64,000 bases of DNA from Calamus simplicifolius (Eukaryota; Streptophyta; Magnoliopsida; Arecales; Arecaceae). Each line of letters begins with the position of its first letter. Positions within the stretch are counted from its first letter, which is position 1. Below are positions 45,589 through 57,745 of this stretch, one piece after another. Position numbers and translations under genes: made by a program. The notes under the pieces are model-generated. The model was not told the origin of the DNA and ran no database searches. It saw nothing but the letters and a program-made list of their open reading frames with translations. The stretch is taken from positions 62,001-126,000 of the forward strand of contig UESW01004633.1 in the NCBI GenBank assembly GCA_900491605.1, in the 5' to 3' direction.

Positions 45589-46150
45589 ACTTAAGAGTTA
45601 TATTATTTATTTTTAAAATTTTAAAAAATTATAAATATAATTCTAAACTTTCTATTTTGTATCATTTTAATCACTATCGTTAAATAAAAAAGACATCATT
45701 TCTTTTTATCCTATATGGCAGCATCGTAGCAACACACGTGGCATCCAAATAGCAAAAATAAATTTATAATTTATAATTAACCCATTATTTAATAATTTTA
45801 AAAATATAAAATAATAAATTTTTTTTTTTTTCGTTCTAATTTATCTTAACTCAAGAGGTAGCGCAACGAATACATCAACACTCATGGATTAGAATAAATC
45901 AGAATGAAAAAAGATTATTTTTATTATTATATATATATTTTAAATTATTAAATAATAATTTAATTATGAATTTTAAATTTATTTTTATTATTTGGATGCT
46001 ATATATGCTGTTATGTATGCTGCCATATAGGATAAAAATAAATAGTATCTTTTTTTATTTAATGAGAAGAATCAAATACAAAATAAAAAATAAAAAATTA
46101 TTTTTATAACTTTTTAAAATTTAAAAACCAAAGTCACGTAACTCCCTAAT
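45589..46150. mobile_element. Foldback MITE with long inverted repeats
   Basis: Left arm about 45590-45815 pairs with right arm about 45930-46150. The best core is TTTTTATCCTATATGGCAGC near 45703, whose exact reverse complement lies at about 46017-46038. Outside it, TTAAATAAAAAAGA and TTTTGTAT match, and inside, CATCCAAATA and AAATAAATTTA match. No open frame lies in the ~110-bp loop. Total about 560 bp, AT-rich, noncoding: a MITE or foldback element, possibly Mutator-like given the long arms. The target duplication was not resolved. Confidence 0.75.
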
Positions 46151-46200
46151 TATAAGGATTAATTGGTTGAAGCTGGCGTTGCGTCACCTACGCAATTTGG

Positions 46201-46522
46201 TGATGGAAGTGGAGGATACTTTCAATAAAAAAAATGATACTATCTTATTACGGAGATATTAGAGAGACAAAGTCTCTCTTTTCTTCTTCTGTTACATTTC
46301 ATGGGCAAATACCTCTCATATTTATAAGAGTCATGTCCTTTTATTTACCACTACTTAATACACGCATAGAAAACAAGAAAACATTTAAGAGTCAGTTAAC
46401 CATTTTATCTTTTCAAAATAACTCTTCAGTTGTCCCATAAAGCCTTCGATTTTTTTCAACTCTTCCTTTCTCCCATGAAGTCTTTAGTTTTTTTTCATTA
46501 AAACCAGTTTAATATTCCAACA
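46201..46522 (-). repeat. 3' LTR of copia B
   Basis: On the minus strand it runs TGTTGGAATATTAAAC ... TTCCATCA (322 bp), starting after a purine-rich ACGGAAGGAAA polypurine tract. Confidence 0.85.
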
Positions 46523-46537
46523 TTTCCTTCCGTAAAC

Positions 46538-49500
46538 TTATTTTTCTTGATGACATGACTCCAAGTATCTTCTCAGCTTTTGAAAATATTCACCTTTGAG
46601 TGGTTTTATAAATATATCAGCAATTTGCTCATTTGATTTACAGTACACAACTTTCACAATACCTTTCTTGACTTGATCACGAAGAAAATGAAATCTTGTG
46701 TCAATGTGTTTGCTTCTTCCATGTTGAACTGGATTCTTAGCTAGTTCAATGGCAGACTTATTATCAACATATATCTTCACAGGCTCTTTTTGTGTATGAC
46801 TTAATTCTTTCAATAAGTTGCGCAACCATGTGGCTTCACATGCATATGACGCTGCTGCAACATACTCTGCTTCACATGTAGATAATGCAACAATGGATTG
46901 TTTCTTTGAGCTCCAAGAAAAAGCATTAGCACCAAAATAAAAAACATAACCAGAAGTGCTTTTCCATTCATCAAGATCTCTTCCCCAATCACTGTCAGAA
47001 AATCCAATTAAACTTGCATCATTGGAATGAGTATAAAACATACCATGATCAAGAGTTCCTTTGAGGTATCTAAGAATCCTTTTTGCTGCCATCCAGTGTG
47101 ACTCCTTTAGATGTTCCATATATCTACTAATCAAACCAACTCCATAGACAATATCAGGTCGGCTTATAGTAAGATAACAAAGACTTCCAATAAGGCTTTT
47201 GAAGAGAGATGAGTTCACCTTCTTTCCTTGTCCTTCTTTACTAAGCTTGGCTCCATAAGCAACCGGGGTGTTTACTTCTTTGCAGCTTTCCATTTTAATT
47301 TTTTGTAGAATGTTTCTAGCATAACTTCCTTGATGAATGAAGATGCCATCTTCACTTTGCTTTACTTCAATGCCAAGAAAATAAGACATTAAGTCTCCTC
47401 CTGTCATTTTGAACTCTTTGCTCATGGTTGCTTTGAACCCATATATCATTTCCCTGCAATTACCTGTCACAAGTAAGTCATCCACATATAGACATATAAT
47501 TAAAATGTTATCTCCTTTTTTCTTCACATAGATAGCATGTTCATAGGAGCATTTATTGAAACCACATTCTTGAAGATAGTGATCAAGACAAGCATTTCAA
47601 GCTCTGGGTGCTTGCTTTAATCCATACAAGGCTTTTCGTAACTTGTACACTTTATCTTCCATGCCTTTATGGAGGTTGCTCAATATAGACTTCTTCTTCA
47701 AGGTAGCCATTGAGAAATGCCGACTTCACATCCATTTGATATATTTTCCACTTGTAATGAGATGCAAGTGAGAAAATGAGCTTCATTGAATCAAAATGGG
47801 CTACAGGCGCAAAAACTTCGTCATAATCGAACCCTTTCTTTTTCTTGTAGCCTTTGGCAACCAAACGAGCTTTGTATCTTTCTACCTCTCTATTAGCGGT
47901 ATGCTTCACTTTATACACCCATTTGACACCTATCGCCTTTTGTGCTTTTGGAAGTGAAGTCAACTCCCAAGTATTATTTTTTTCTATGGCAAGAATCTCT
48001 TCCTTCATTGCTTTTCTCCATTCAACTTTCTGCATAGCTTCATTAAATGTTAGAGGTTCAATATCAGCAAATAAACAATATAAATCAACTTGTTCAACTT
48101 CTTCTGTTTCATCATAAAGACCACTAATACTTCTAAACCTTCTTGTTGACTCTTCAGGGCTTATAGAATTTCTTGAGGAAGTTGGTGTAACTTGTGGTGA
48201 TGAAGATGATCTTGCTGGTGACAAGGTTGGTTGAATAGCTTCCTCATTTGTATTCTCCTCAGCTTCATTATAAGGTGTTACATATTTTATATGAAAATCT
48301 TTGCCACTCCAATCCCATACTCCATCTTCCTTGAAAATTACATCCCGACTGATGATGACCTTTTTTGCCATTGGATTATAAATTTGTAGGCTTTGGATTG
48401 CTCACTATATCCTATGAAGATGCATTTTTGGCTTCGATCATCAAGCTTCTTTCTTTTCTCTTGTGGTACTTGGGCATAGGCAATGCACCCAAAAATCTTC
48501 ATGTGGCTTACTCCTGGCTTGTAGCCACTCCAAGCTTCTTCTGGTGTCACATTTGATGACTTTTGTTGAGCTTCGGTTGATAAGATATGCTGCACATGCC
48601 ACCCCTTCAGCCCAAAATTGCTCAGAAAGGTTCTTCTCTTTCAACATGCTTCTAATCATGTCAAGAATGGTCCGGTTCTTCCTCTCGGCCACTCCATTTT
48701 GTGTGGAGAGTACGGGGCGATGAATTGATGTCTAACTCCTTCTTCATCACAATAGCTTCTAAAAGCATTTGATATATATTCTCCACCTCTATCGGATCTC
48801 AAAATCTGCACTTTACTGTTACTTTCTTTTTCAACCAAAGATTTGAAATATTTAAACATAAAGAGTGCAGCCGACTTTTCTTTAAGAAAATAAACCCACA
48901 ACTTTCTACTAAAGTCATCAACAAATGTTATGAAATACTTGTTACCATCATAAGATTCTGGAAGAGGTCCACATATATCAGTATGCACTAGTTGTAATGA
49001 TTTTGTTGCTTTCCAAGAGTTTCTACTTTTGAAGGAAGCTCTTGCATGTTTTGCTAGTGTGCACTTCTCACAAACTTCATTTGGATAATTTATGTGTGGT
49101 AGACCTTTTACCATCCCCTTATTAGATAGTAATTTTAAACTTCCAAAATTTAAATGTCCAAACCTGAGATGCCAAAGCCAGGAAGGGTCCTTGATATCCA
49201 CTTGCAAGCAATTTTATGCTTCCGTCTTTAAGATAAGAGGAAACATCCTGTTCTTCGCCATCTGGATATGAGTAATCAGCTTTCCATTCCAAACTTTTAA
49301 AGTTAGAGATAGTCCTTACATATGGATTGCATAACCCTTCTCTAACAGTTGGCCAATACTAAGAATATTACTCTTCAAACTTGGCACATAATAAACATTG
49401 GAAATGAAATCAGGTTTACCATTCTTTTGCCAAATCATGATTTTACCTCTTCCTTTGATAGGAGCTTTGGAGAGATCCCCAAACTTCACATCACAAAACT

Positions 49501-49581
49501 CCCCTTCTTACAATTCCACAAATAGGTCTTTTCTTCCACACATATGGTTCGAGGCTCTTGAGTTAAGAAACCATATATTCC
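46538..49581 (-). pseudogene. Copia B pol (protease trace, integrase, RT, RNase H), broken
   Basis: Integrase: WLWHLRFGHLNFGSLKLLS and CEKCTLAKHARASF (HHCC), HTDICGPLPES, LRSDRGGEY, then a frameshift near 48690 and MAERKNRTILDMIRSMLKEK. RT: WKIYQMDVKSAFLNGYLEEE then, after another break near 47600, LYVDDLLVTG. RNase H: CEAEYVAAASYACEATWLRN and SKHIDTRFHFLRDQV, with the stop at 46538. The protease region (49210-49580) is degraded; I see no clear DSG motif. Catalytic YVDD is preserved. Confidence 0.85.
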
Positions 49582-50655
49582 TCAAATCTCCATCTTCTTG
49601 GCATGACAAAAGAAGAGTCGGCTCTCCTTCTTGGTTGTTGGATTCAATGTAGTTGCTTTACTTATTGTTTCAACACTCATAGCTATAGTGTCCATATTTT
49701 TGACAATTATAGCATTGAACATTGGATCTTGATTGATCACGACCTCCAATTGATCTTCTACCTCGTCCACGTCCACCTCTTCTGCCACCTCTTTCATTGC
49801 TGAAATTTGAGCTTTGGCCTCCTCCATCATTATAGCTTCTTTGACCATGGCCATGGCTTCGACCACGACCACGGTAGTTGTTTCTGCCACCACGATAGTT
49901 GTTTACGCCATCTCTTTTGTTGTTATAGGCAAATTGAAGTCCTTTATCTTTCTCCTTTTGATCTTTTACCTCCACCTTGGATTGAAGTATTTGCTCCATA
50001 TTATGTGCTTCATTTTTCTTTTGCATCTTTTGTTCATGAATTTGAAGTTTGTCCATCAACGCATTGATGGAGAGTGTATCAACATCATTAGCTTCTTCAA
50101 TGGCGACAACAACATGCTCAAACCTCAGTGTCAAAGACCGAAGTATCTTTCCACCACTCGAACATCTTGTACCTTATCTCCATTTCTCTTCAATTGGTTT
50201 ACAATAACCAATATCCGAGAGAAGTAGTCAAATATGTTTTCTGTCTCCTTCATAGTGGTGACTTCAAATTCTCCTCGCAATTGTTGAAGCCGAATTCGCT
50301 TCACCTTTTCTTCTCCTTTAAAGATAGTAGAGAGAGTATCACAAGCTTCATTTGCAGAAGTTGCTTCAACAATTCTCTCAAATGTCACCTCATCTAAAGC
50401 TTGATATAATTGGAACAAAGCTTTTTTGTCTCTTCTCCTTAAGACCCTTAAAGTATCTCTTTGTGCTTGATTGTACCATCTTTCTTGCTCTGCTGTAGGC
50501 TCAGTGTAGCCATCTTTAACAACTTCCCATAGATCTTGTGAGCTAAATAATGACTTCATTTGAATACACCAATTCCCATAGTTCTCTTTAGCAAGCTTGG
50601 AAACTTGAATATACACACCATCGCTGGCCATCTCCCTCAAGATTGGTCTTCTCAA
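49582..50655 (-). pseudogene. Copia B gag, one frameshift
   Basis: First part 50655-50131 (ASDGVYIQVSKLAKENYGNW, then SSQDLWEVVKDGY, the UBN2/gag domain) ends VVERYFGL. The rest continues in another frame at 50134-49670 with FEHVVVAIEEANDVDTLSIN, a Gly/Arg-rich stretch with RGRGRS repeats, and an intact CCHC zinc knuckle CYNCQKYGHYSYEC. A frameshift near 50133 separates the two. Gag packages the element RNA into particles. Confidence 0.8.
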
Positions 50656-50663
50656 TAGAACAA

Positions 50664-50676
50664 GGCTCTGATACCA
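50664..50676 (-). other. Primer binding site of copia B
   Basis: The minus strand reads TGGTATCAGAGCC three bases after the LTR end CCATCA. This is the standard complement to the 3' end of plant initiator-Met tRNA used by copia elements. Confidence 0.9.
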
Positions 50677-50679
50677 GAT

Positions 50680-50973
50680 TGATGGAAGTGAAGGATACTT
50701 TCAATAAAAAAAATGATACTCTCTTGTTATGGAGATATTAGAGGGAATACAAAGTCTCTCTGTTTTCTTCTTTTGTTACATTTTATGGGCAAATACCTTT
50801 CACATTTATAAGAGTTATGACCTTTCATTTACCACTACTTAATACACGCATAAAAAATAAGAAAACATTTAAGAGTTAGTTACAAAATTGAACCATTTTA
50901 TCTTTTCAAAATAACTCTTTCGTTCTCCCATAAAGCCTTTGATTTTTTTCAACTCTTTCTTTCTTCCATGAAG
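50680..50973 (-). repeat. 5' LTR of copia B, outer end missing
   Basis: Matches 46201-46480 closely, including a few-base insertion (TTACAAAATTGAACC) near 50880. Homology stops at CATGAAG (50973). The expected outer part through TGTTGG is absent and unrelated DNA follows. Confidence 0.85.
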
Positions 50974-51616
50974 TTGATCATGCCTCTCATCAAATCCCCG
51001 TTGTCCTCTTTATATTTTGATAGAATTTTTATATAAAAAAAACAGGGAAAGAGATAAATGAGAATAACGTGGCGGTGAGAACATGGCATCCACCAACTTA
51101 ATTGGAAGAAGCGTTGGAAGCCTTCTCCGTAGGTGCCGGCCTGTGTCAAAGAGAGAGAGAGAGAGAGAGAGCGGCAGAGCAAATTGATTTGATTATTTGG
51201 AGAAGGTAGAGCCTTTCCCAGCAGATCGGATCGTGATTTTAGCTTGCATTCAGTTCAAATTTGGTATCGTAAATTCTGCTGCATGGTTTTCAAAATTTTA
51301 TTGGTTTGAATCGTTCCTTTACTACGATCTAACATATTCGCCTCATAGGATTTTTGTTTATTGAAATCTACCCAGTAGATGATAAGATTGATACGTATAG
51401 TGATCTATGGATTTATTAGCGAGACCGATTGTTTTTAAAATAGTGAAAGATTTGCTCGGATTAGCTCATGCTGGTTGTTTAATTATTTTCTCATTAATTA
51501 TTGGTTTTTATAACTAGATTTCTAATGCTTGATTATTGTGATTTTGATAGTTATTTGATTAATTGGAGAAAAAATATTCATTTCTGATGCGCGTGTTGAT
51601 TTTTTCACAAAATATT

Positions 51617-51694
<78 letters not shown>

Positions 51695-51904
51695 TGATGA
51701 CGTAATTATATACAAAGTGAAACTGGCCAACTGACAAGATTTCTCCTTGGCATCAGCTGGTCCTCCTTGGCAACTTGCGTGAGGGTACGTGCGGTGGTCC
51801 TTTTCTTTTTTTTACCCAGTTTAGCCATAAATGAAGAACAAAATAAAGAAGATGCTAGAGCCGAGCGTGACTACACTATGATATGATGATGTGGCCTTTG
51901 AGCA
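50974..51904. other. Flank with (GA)n and (TA)n tracts, no gene proven
   Basis: (GA)n near 51150-51172, then a GC-moderate stretch resembling a plant 5' UTR and first intron (GATCGGATCGTGATTTTAG near 51223), but no start codon with a convincing frame. (TA)n at 51619-51690. The LINE lies directly to the right. Confidence 0.4.
51619..51690. repeat. (TA)n microsatellite
   Basis: A pure TA run of about 72 bp. It produces IYIY-type open frames on the minus strand that are not genes. Confidence 0.95.
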
Positions 51905-52008
51905 GAAGCGTCTTTTTTTTATTTTTTTTTTATTTTTATTTTTTTTTGGTACAAACGAGCGATCACACTAATCTAGCGAGTCAGCCCAGATAGATCAGAA
52001 TACAAGAT

Positions 52009-55000
52009 TTACTGCAAAGGAGCAGGGCAGGGGTCACCCGACGTCAATATCCATGGACCAGAAAGCAGAGCCACTGAAGCAGCAATCCAGTCCGCCGCCG
52101 AGTTGGCTTCGCGATATATATGACGGGTCTGGACGCAATCAATCTCCCGCAGAATAGCCCAAATATCCAACAAAATCGGATTAGAAAGAGCAGGAGGGCA
52201 ATTCTGCGTCTGAATCCAAGCAATGACCGACATGGAGTCGCCCTCAATACAAATCCTCTGAGCATGAAGAACCCAAGCAGCATAAGAAATACCTGCCCAA
52301 GCCGCGCGAAGTTCAGTCATAGGGACAGAGGAGTCGAGAGAACCAAAACCTCCAGCCGCCAAAAGGTCACCATGAGGACCTCGGATAATGAACTCTGACC
52401 CAGCAATTCTACCACGGACACTCCGTCAAAATTGACTTTGACAAACCCTGGAGGGGGGGGCTCCCAAGAGATAAGAACCGTATGCCGGTTCGCTGCCGAA
52501 GCAGCAGGGGATCCCCAGTGGCCAGAGATATCAAACCCAATACGAGTACAGTCCGCCGCCAATAATCTGATCTTCCTAGCTATCTTATGAAGAGAGATAG
52601 TGTCATCAGAGAAAATAAACTGGTTCCTAGTTAGCCAAATCTGATAAGCAGTGACCGCCCAGAGACCTTTCTTATGCTGAGGGCACCTCCGAAGGTCCAG
52701 AAGGAAAGAAGAGTACAGGGGGCCCGAGTCATTCTGTCTGAATGAAACCCCATCATAAACCAGATCCGTCTAGCTGTTGGGCAGATGAAAATAGCATGAT
52801 CTATAGATTCCTCCTCTAAGCTGCATAACGGGCAGATCGACTGAATAGGGAGACCCCTCCGAGATAGGAGAGCATAGGTAGGGAGAGAGCCCCACAGAAG
52901 TTTTCAGATAAATAACTGAACTCTGGGGATAGTAGAAAGCTTCCAAATCCACGCAGCATCTTCCAGGCACTGAGGCTGAGGTCTGAACATCATCATCAGA
53001 TCCCTAGTCGGGGCCTTAGAGAGACAGGAACTCTGCCAGAGTCTAACATCAGAAGAACGACCAGGAAGAAGAGGCATCGATAATATCCGCCGGGCAAGCT
53101 CCGCACCAAACAATCTGGTCATCGAGGGGATATGCCAAGCAGGAGGGTCAGAGGAGATCAAGTCCTTGACCCTAAGACTGAAAGGGGTCTCAATGCTGAT
53201 AAAGGAGGGCCACCGAGAAAGAGGAAGCTCAGAAATCCAAGTATCCTGAATAACACTGACCGAAGAACCATCACCGATCATCCAAGAGAGATTGTCCAAG
53301 ATAGCCTGACCATAGCGACAGATCTCCTTCCAATAGGAGGAGCTTCCCCGAGGTGGAGAAATAAGCATGGCAGATGTCCATTCTCCATACCTAATGCGCA
53401 TCAGGGAGCTCCAAAGACACTGTGGCTCAAGAAGAAATCTCGAAGCATGTCTGGCAATAAGGGCTTTTCTTCTAACAATCAAAGACTGGATACCGAGACC
53501 ACCCTCAGCAATAGGCATACAAACCAAATCCCAGGATAAGAGGTGAATCTCATGACCATCCTGCACAGAAGCCCATAGGAAATCACAAAAGCATCTCTTA
53601 ATCCTTCTTAGGCAAGTAATTGGAATGGCTGCATTCGACAGGATATGCAGGGGAAGAGAGGAAAGAACTGATCGAATAATAATAACCCTAGCCATCATCG
53701 AAAGACCAGTCACCTGCCATCCCTTAATGCGCTGGCGCACCCGCCTCTCAATCTCGGAGAAATCAGAGCAGCGGGGGCTTCGCCCCGTTATAGGGATTCC
53801 CAAATAAATAAATCTATTAGTCTGAGTGGTGATACCCGACAATCTGATGATGGCTTCTCTAGTGGATCTAGAGGTCTTTGGGCTAAAACAAATAGAAGAC
53901 TTCAGAAAATTGACCTTCTGACCAGAAGCCTGGCAGTAGCTCTGAATAATAGAATGAAAAGAAGCCGCATTCTCAATAGAAGCATGGCCAAGGAGGATAC
54001 AGTCATCAGCAAAGAGGAGGTGGGAGACAAAAGGGCCCTCAGGACCAGCCATAACAGGGGCAATCCGCCTGTCCTGCTGAGCCAGGCGTAAAGCCCGAGA
54101 AAGGTCATCTGCAGCCAGGATGAACAGCAAAGGAGATAAGGGGCAACCCTGACGAAGACCAACACTAGAGTGGAAAAAATCAGTCGTGTTTCCATTGATA
54201 ATAAGAGAAAAAGAGGGCTTATGGATGCAAGCCATAATCCATTCTATAAATAATTCATCAAACCCAAACTCCAGAAGAGAGCGGTACAAAAAAACCCAGC
54301 TCAATCGATCATAAGCACGCTCCATATCGAGCTTAACAGCCATAAGACATCGTCTGACCAGGGCTCTATGAAGAACATGCATAAACTCCTAAGCAATAAG
54401 AATATTATCAGAAATAGACCTCCCTCTAATGAAAGCCCCCTGCTCCTCCGAAATGAGGCGAGGAATCACCAGACAAAGGCGGCGAGCTAAAAGGCGAGCA
54501 CAAACTTTATACAAGGTAGAACATAGGCTAATGGGCCTAAAGTGCTGCGGGAGAGAAGCATCCACTCTCTTGGGCACCAAGGTAATGAAAGTCTGATTCC
54601 ATTCAGAAGGAATATGTCTAGCTCTGAAAACATCCTGAATAGCTTGAACAACCTCCTGACCAACAATATCCCAATAGTGCCGAAAGAAAAAAGGCGGAAA
54701 CCCATCAGGCCCAGGGGCTTTGTTCGGACCAAGCTCCCACAGGGCCGCCCTAATCTCATCCGCCGAGATCGGCCTGATAAGCATATCGTTATCCAGGGAG
54801 GAGACCTTCCTAGTAGACGGAACCTGAACAACCGGATCCCCATCACCATTAGAGTCAGCCCATCTGGTCCGGAAGAAATGGAGAAGAAGGTCACTGATAG
54901 ATTGGAAATCCTCCCTAGAATGCCCCTCTTCATCCACTAACCTCCGAATCCGATTAGCAGCTCTCCGCTTCAGAGTGGCCTGATGGAAGAATCTGGTGTT

Positions 55001-56082
55001 ACGATCCCCATCACAAATCCACTGAGCCCGAGATCTCTGCCACCAATACATCTCCTGCTGCCGCAAAAGGGAGTGGTGTCGAGCCAGCAACTCCCTAAGG
55101 AAAGAGAGGTCCGAGTTCGCCAAAAAACCTTCCTGATCCTCCTTAGCCTGCATGACATTAATATCAGCTTCAACCTGCTCAACTTGTCTGACCATATCCC
55201 CCACCTCAATCCTGTTCCATCTGGATAGTCTGTGTCTGGCCATCTTAAAATGACGAGATAACCGATAGACAGCATTGCCCCTAACAGGAGTATGCCAGAT
55301 CTGAGAGATAATAGAACGAGCAGCTGAAAGGCCATTCCAAAACTGCTCAAATATGAACTGCTTCCGCAAAAGCTGATCAGCCTCGTAGAAATCAATATAG
55401 GGCAATGGTCAGAAGCAATCCTAGGAAGATGAGTGACAGCAACCATAGGGAATCTTTGGAGCCACTGGGGAGAAGCCATGGCACGGTCAAGTCTCTCCCA
55501 GACTCGAGCAGACCCCTGGCGATTATTGCACCAAGTGAATTGGGATCCCGAATACCCCAAATCCAAAAGCCCAGAAGAACCAATAAAGGATCTGAATTCA
55601 TTGATATCAGCTGAGCTAGAAACCCGTCTGCCTCCACATTTTTCATTAGCCTCAGTGATACAATTGAAATCCCCCGCAATGATAGACGAAATACCCTGAG
55701 CAAGGAGGGAAAGCAGTTCAGACCAGAGAACCCTTCTCTCCCGGTAGTCCGTGCTGGCGTAGACTGCCGAAAGAAACCAGGGGTCAGAAGACCCCTCAGA
55801 GATCATGAGACCAATTTGCTGATTGCACTGATGGAAAGCATCAATTCTGACTGCAGAGGTGCGCCATATAGCCAGCATACCCCCCGACAGACCAACTTCC
55901 TCCACAGCATAAGAAGACCAAGTACGGGCAATCTGTCTACGAAAACGGAGAAGACTATCCCCCGAAAGTCTGGTCTCCAAGAGGACACAAATATCAAAGT
56001 GGTGTACTTGCAATAATCTACTGAAGGAGGATCGAAAAGAGGGTTTTCGAGCTCCTCTAACATTCCATAGTAAGATCTTCAT
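52009..56082 (-). pseudogene. LINE ORF2: endonuclease, reverse transcriptase, zinc finger, RNase H
   Basis: Starts MKILLWNVRGARKPSF (56082), the typical apurinic endonuclease opening, with AGDFNCITEANEK, FTWCNNRQGSARVWERLDRA and ASDHCPI. Reverse transcriptase follows a frameshift near 55400: ELGPNKAPGPDGFPPFFFRH, FRPISLCSTLYK, MAVKLDMERAYDRLSW, GLRQGCPLSPLLFILAADDL and LLFADDCILLGHA. Then EGGLGIQSLIVRR, zf-RVT (SICPLCSLEEESIDHAIFIC) and RNase H (ELRAAWAGISYAAWVLHAQR, IEGDSMSVIAWIQ). Stop 52009-52011. Lesions: TAG at 54386 in ILIA*EFMHVLH (a Gln position), TGA at 52904 in LFI*KLLWGS (a Trp position), several breaks between 52400 and 52770, and the 55400 shift. The catalytic FADD is intact. Confidence 0.9.
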
Positions 56083-57745
56083 TCACAGGATGGTGGAGGA
56101 AGGGACCCCACCTTGATCCACTAGCATATCACCATCGATCAGACCATCCTTCAACAGGGAGCCATCAACAGGCTTCAGTAATGAATTGGTCAGCAGTCCT
56201 TCCGAACCAGGATCAGACTCACCTGAAGAGGAAGACTGTGCCTGAGATAGGGAACCAGAGACCAATCCCATAGGTTCGCCAGAAGAAACAGCCAAAGGAA
56301 GATCAGCCCCTCCAACAGATTGGTCCCTCGCCGCCTCCAGAGCACCAACCTGAGAACAAGGAACCTGATCCAACTGAATCAGAGAGCCGCAACTAACCTC
56401 TCCTTTTTTGGTGAAAGAAACCTTTCCTTTTCCTTTTTCTTGTCTGATTTGGATAAAATCCTTGGAGCATGAGAAACCTCCGGTCTAGCTCGCTTAAGGG
56501 GACCTGGACTGGCTTCCCTGTTACCCACAGGACCATCATAGCTCACCACTGTAGCAAGAGAGGAGAAGGGGTTATGAATCAAAGTAGGGATGTTCAGACC
56601 AGAATCCAGGGAACCAAGCTTTTCAATTGAATTAGAGTTCAGAGAAGCTGCCTTAGAAACGGCACGCTCTCTCTGAACCGGCACGGGACCCTTCCCATTA
56701 ACCACGAGGCCCTCTTCCTTCCCAGGGTGCGCCACCACATCATCAGGCCTTAGATGAATTCTAGAAGACGAGGAAGGTCTCCGGCGAGCGACCTTCACCG
56801 GAGCAGCCCACCCTTCAGTCAATTCAGCCGAGCCCACTGGAATTCCCTTCTTCACTGCCTGGGTCGCTGAAGCAGAGCCCGGGGTTGAAATTGAAGCCAG
56901 CGGCGAAACCTTCACCTTCTCCACCACCTGAGGGATAGAATCAAACGACCTCTTCCGAATAGCAACGAGCCACGGCCCAAACAAAGAACCAGAGTCAGAG
57001 CCAATCCCCTCAGGACTACTCGGCTGAGAACAGGGGCCGTCCAAGTGCAGAGTGGCACAGCTCAAGCAAACTCCCTCCAAGTTCTCATAGATGAAGTTCT
57101 GCCAGAACGGATTGAAGCTTCCTTGAATCCGGGTACCTGGCCGGAAAGGGCGACGAAGGTCAATCCGCATACAAACCCTCGCAAAACCCCCCTTGATTTC
57201 GCCATAGTAGCTGCATCAACACAGACAAACTCACCCGCTGGCTCAAGACTGGCTCTGAGGAATTCCTCCTTCCAGAACTCGAGAGGAAGCAACGACAATC
57301 TCACCCAGATCAAAGCAGACGAGACGGAATCCTCCGCCGGTGTAAACTCCGGTTTCCACGGCTCTGTGCCAATCACCTGGCCGTTGATTACCCAAGGACG
57401 CTGCAGAACCAGATTGCAAGCTTCCTTGGATTCGAAACGGAAAACATGGCATTTGAATGCCAGACTAATTGGAAAGATGTCACCGGATATTCCAGCTCGT
57501 CTGAATTCCCTAATGAAAGCTTCAGCCGGAATCCATCTGTGGAACGAGAGGACGATCAGAGCCTTCTGCTGCCAGCCCGACACCTCCGCTTCAAGCTCCG
57601 CCACCGGGACATGAACCACCTCCAGGAACGAAGCCTGCAACCTCTCCAAAGCAACAGACGAAGGGGACTGGGTAACCCAGTGAAAGCCGTTCAACATCAT
57701 CCTCCTCCCCGGATTCCGACTACCATCAGCCGGATCAGGAGCCAT
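56083..57745 (-). pseudogene. LINE ORF1: DUF4283-type RNA-binding protein with zinc knuckle
   Basis: From ATG at 57745: a DUF4283 domain (AFIREFRRAGISGDIFPISL, FKCHVFRFESKEACNLVLQR, WVINGQVIGTEPW, LIWVRLSLLPLEFWKEE), then a frameshift near 57175 in a G/T run. It continues as VCMRIDLRRPFRPGTRI and the zinc knuckle CLSCATLHLDGPC (CX2CX3HX4C, one residue shorter than CX2CX4HX4C). A Ser/Pro-rich linker runs to a stop at 56379, and in a third frame the tail 56373-56083 ends with TGA exactly abutting the ORF2 ATG (TGAATG). ORF1 proteins coat the LINE RNA. Confidence 0.8.

Larger units (their letters stand above)
46201..50973 (-). mobile_element. Ty1/copia retrotransposon B (minus strand)
   Basis: LTRs at 46201-46522 and 50680-50973, a tRNA-iMet primer site at 50664-50676 and gag-pol between them on the minus strand. 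The 3' LTR begins TGTTGGAATATT on the minus strand and ends CCATCA. The 5' LTR lacks about 49 bp of its own outer end, so a target duplication cannot be read. Only a few lesions in the genes: younger than copia A in reading-frame preservation. Confidence 0.9.

Noticed and set aside
45841..45900. tRNA-like text near CTCAAGAGGTAGCGCAACG
   Set aside because: No cloverleaf arms or TTCGA T-loop at the right spacing; it is in the MITE loop.
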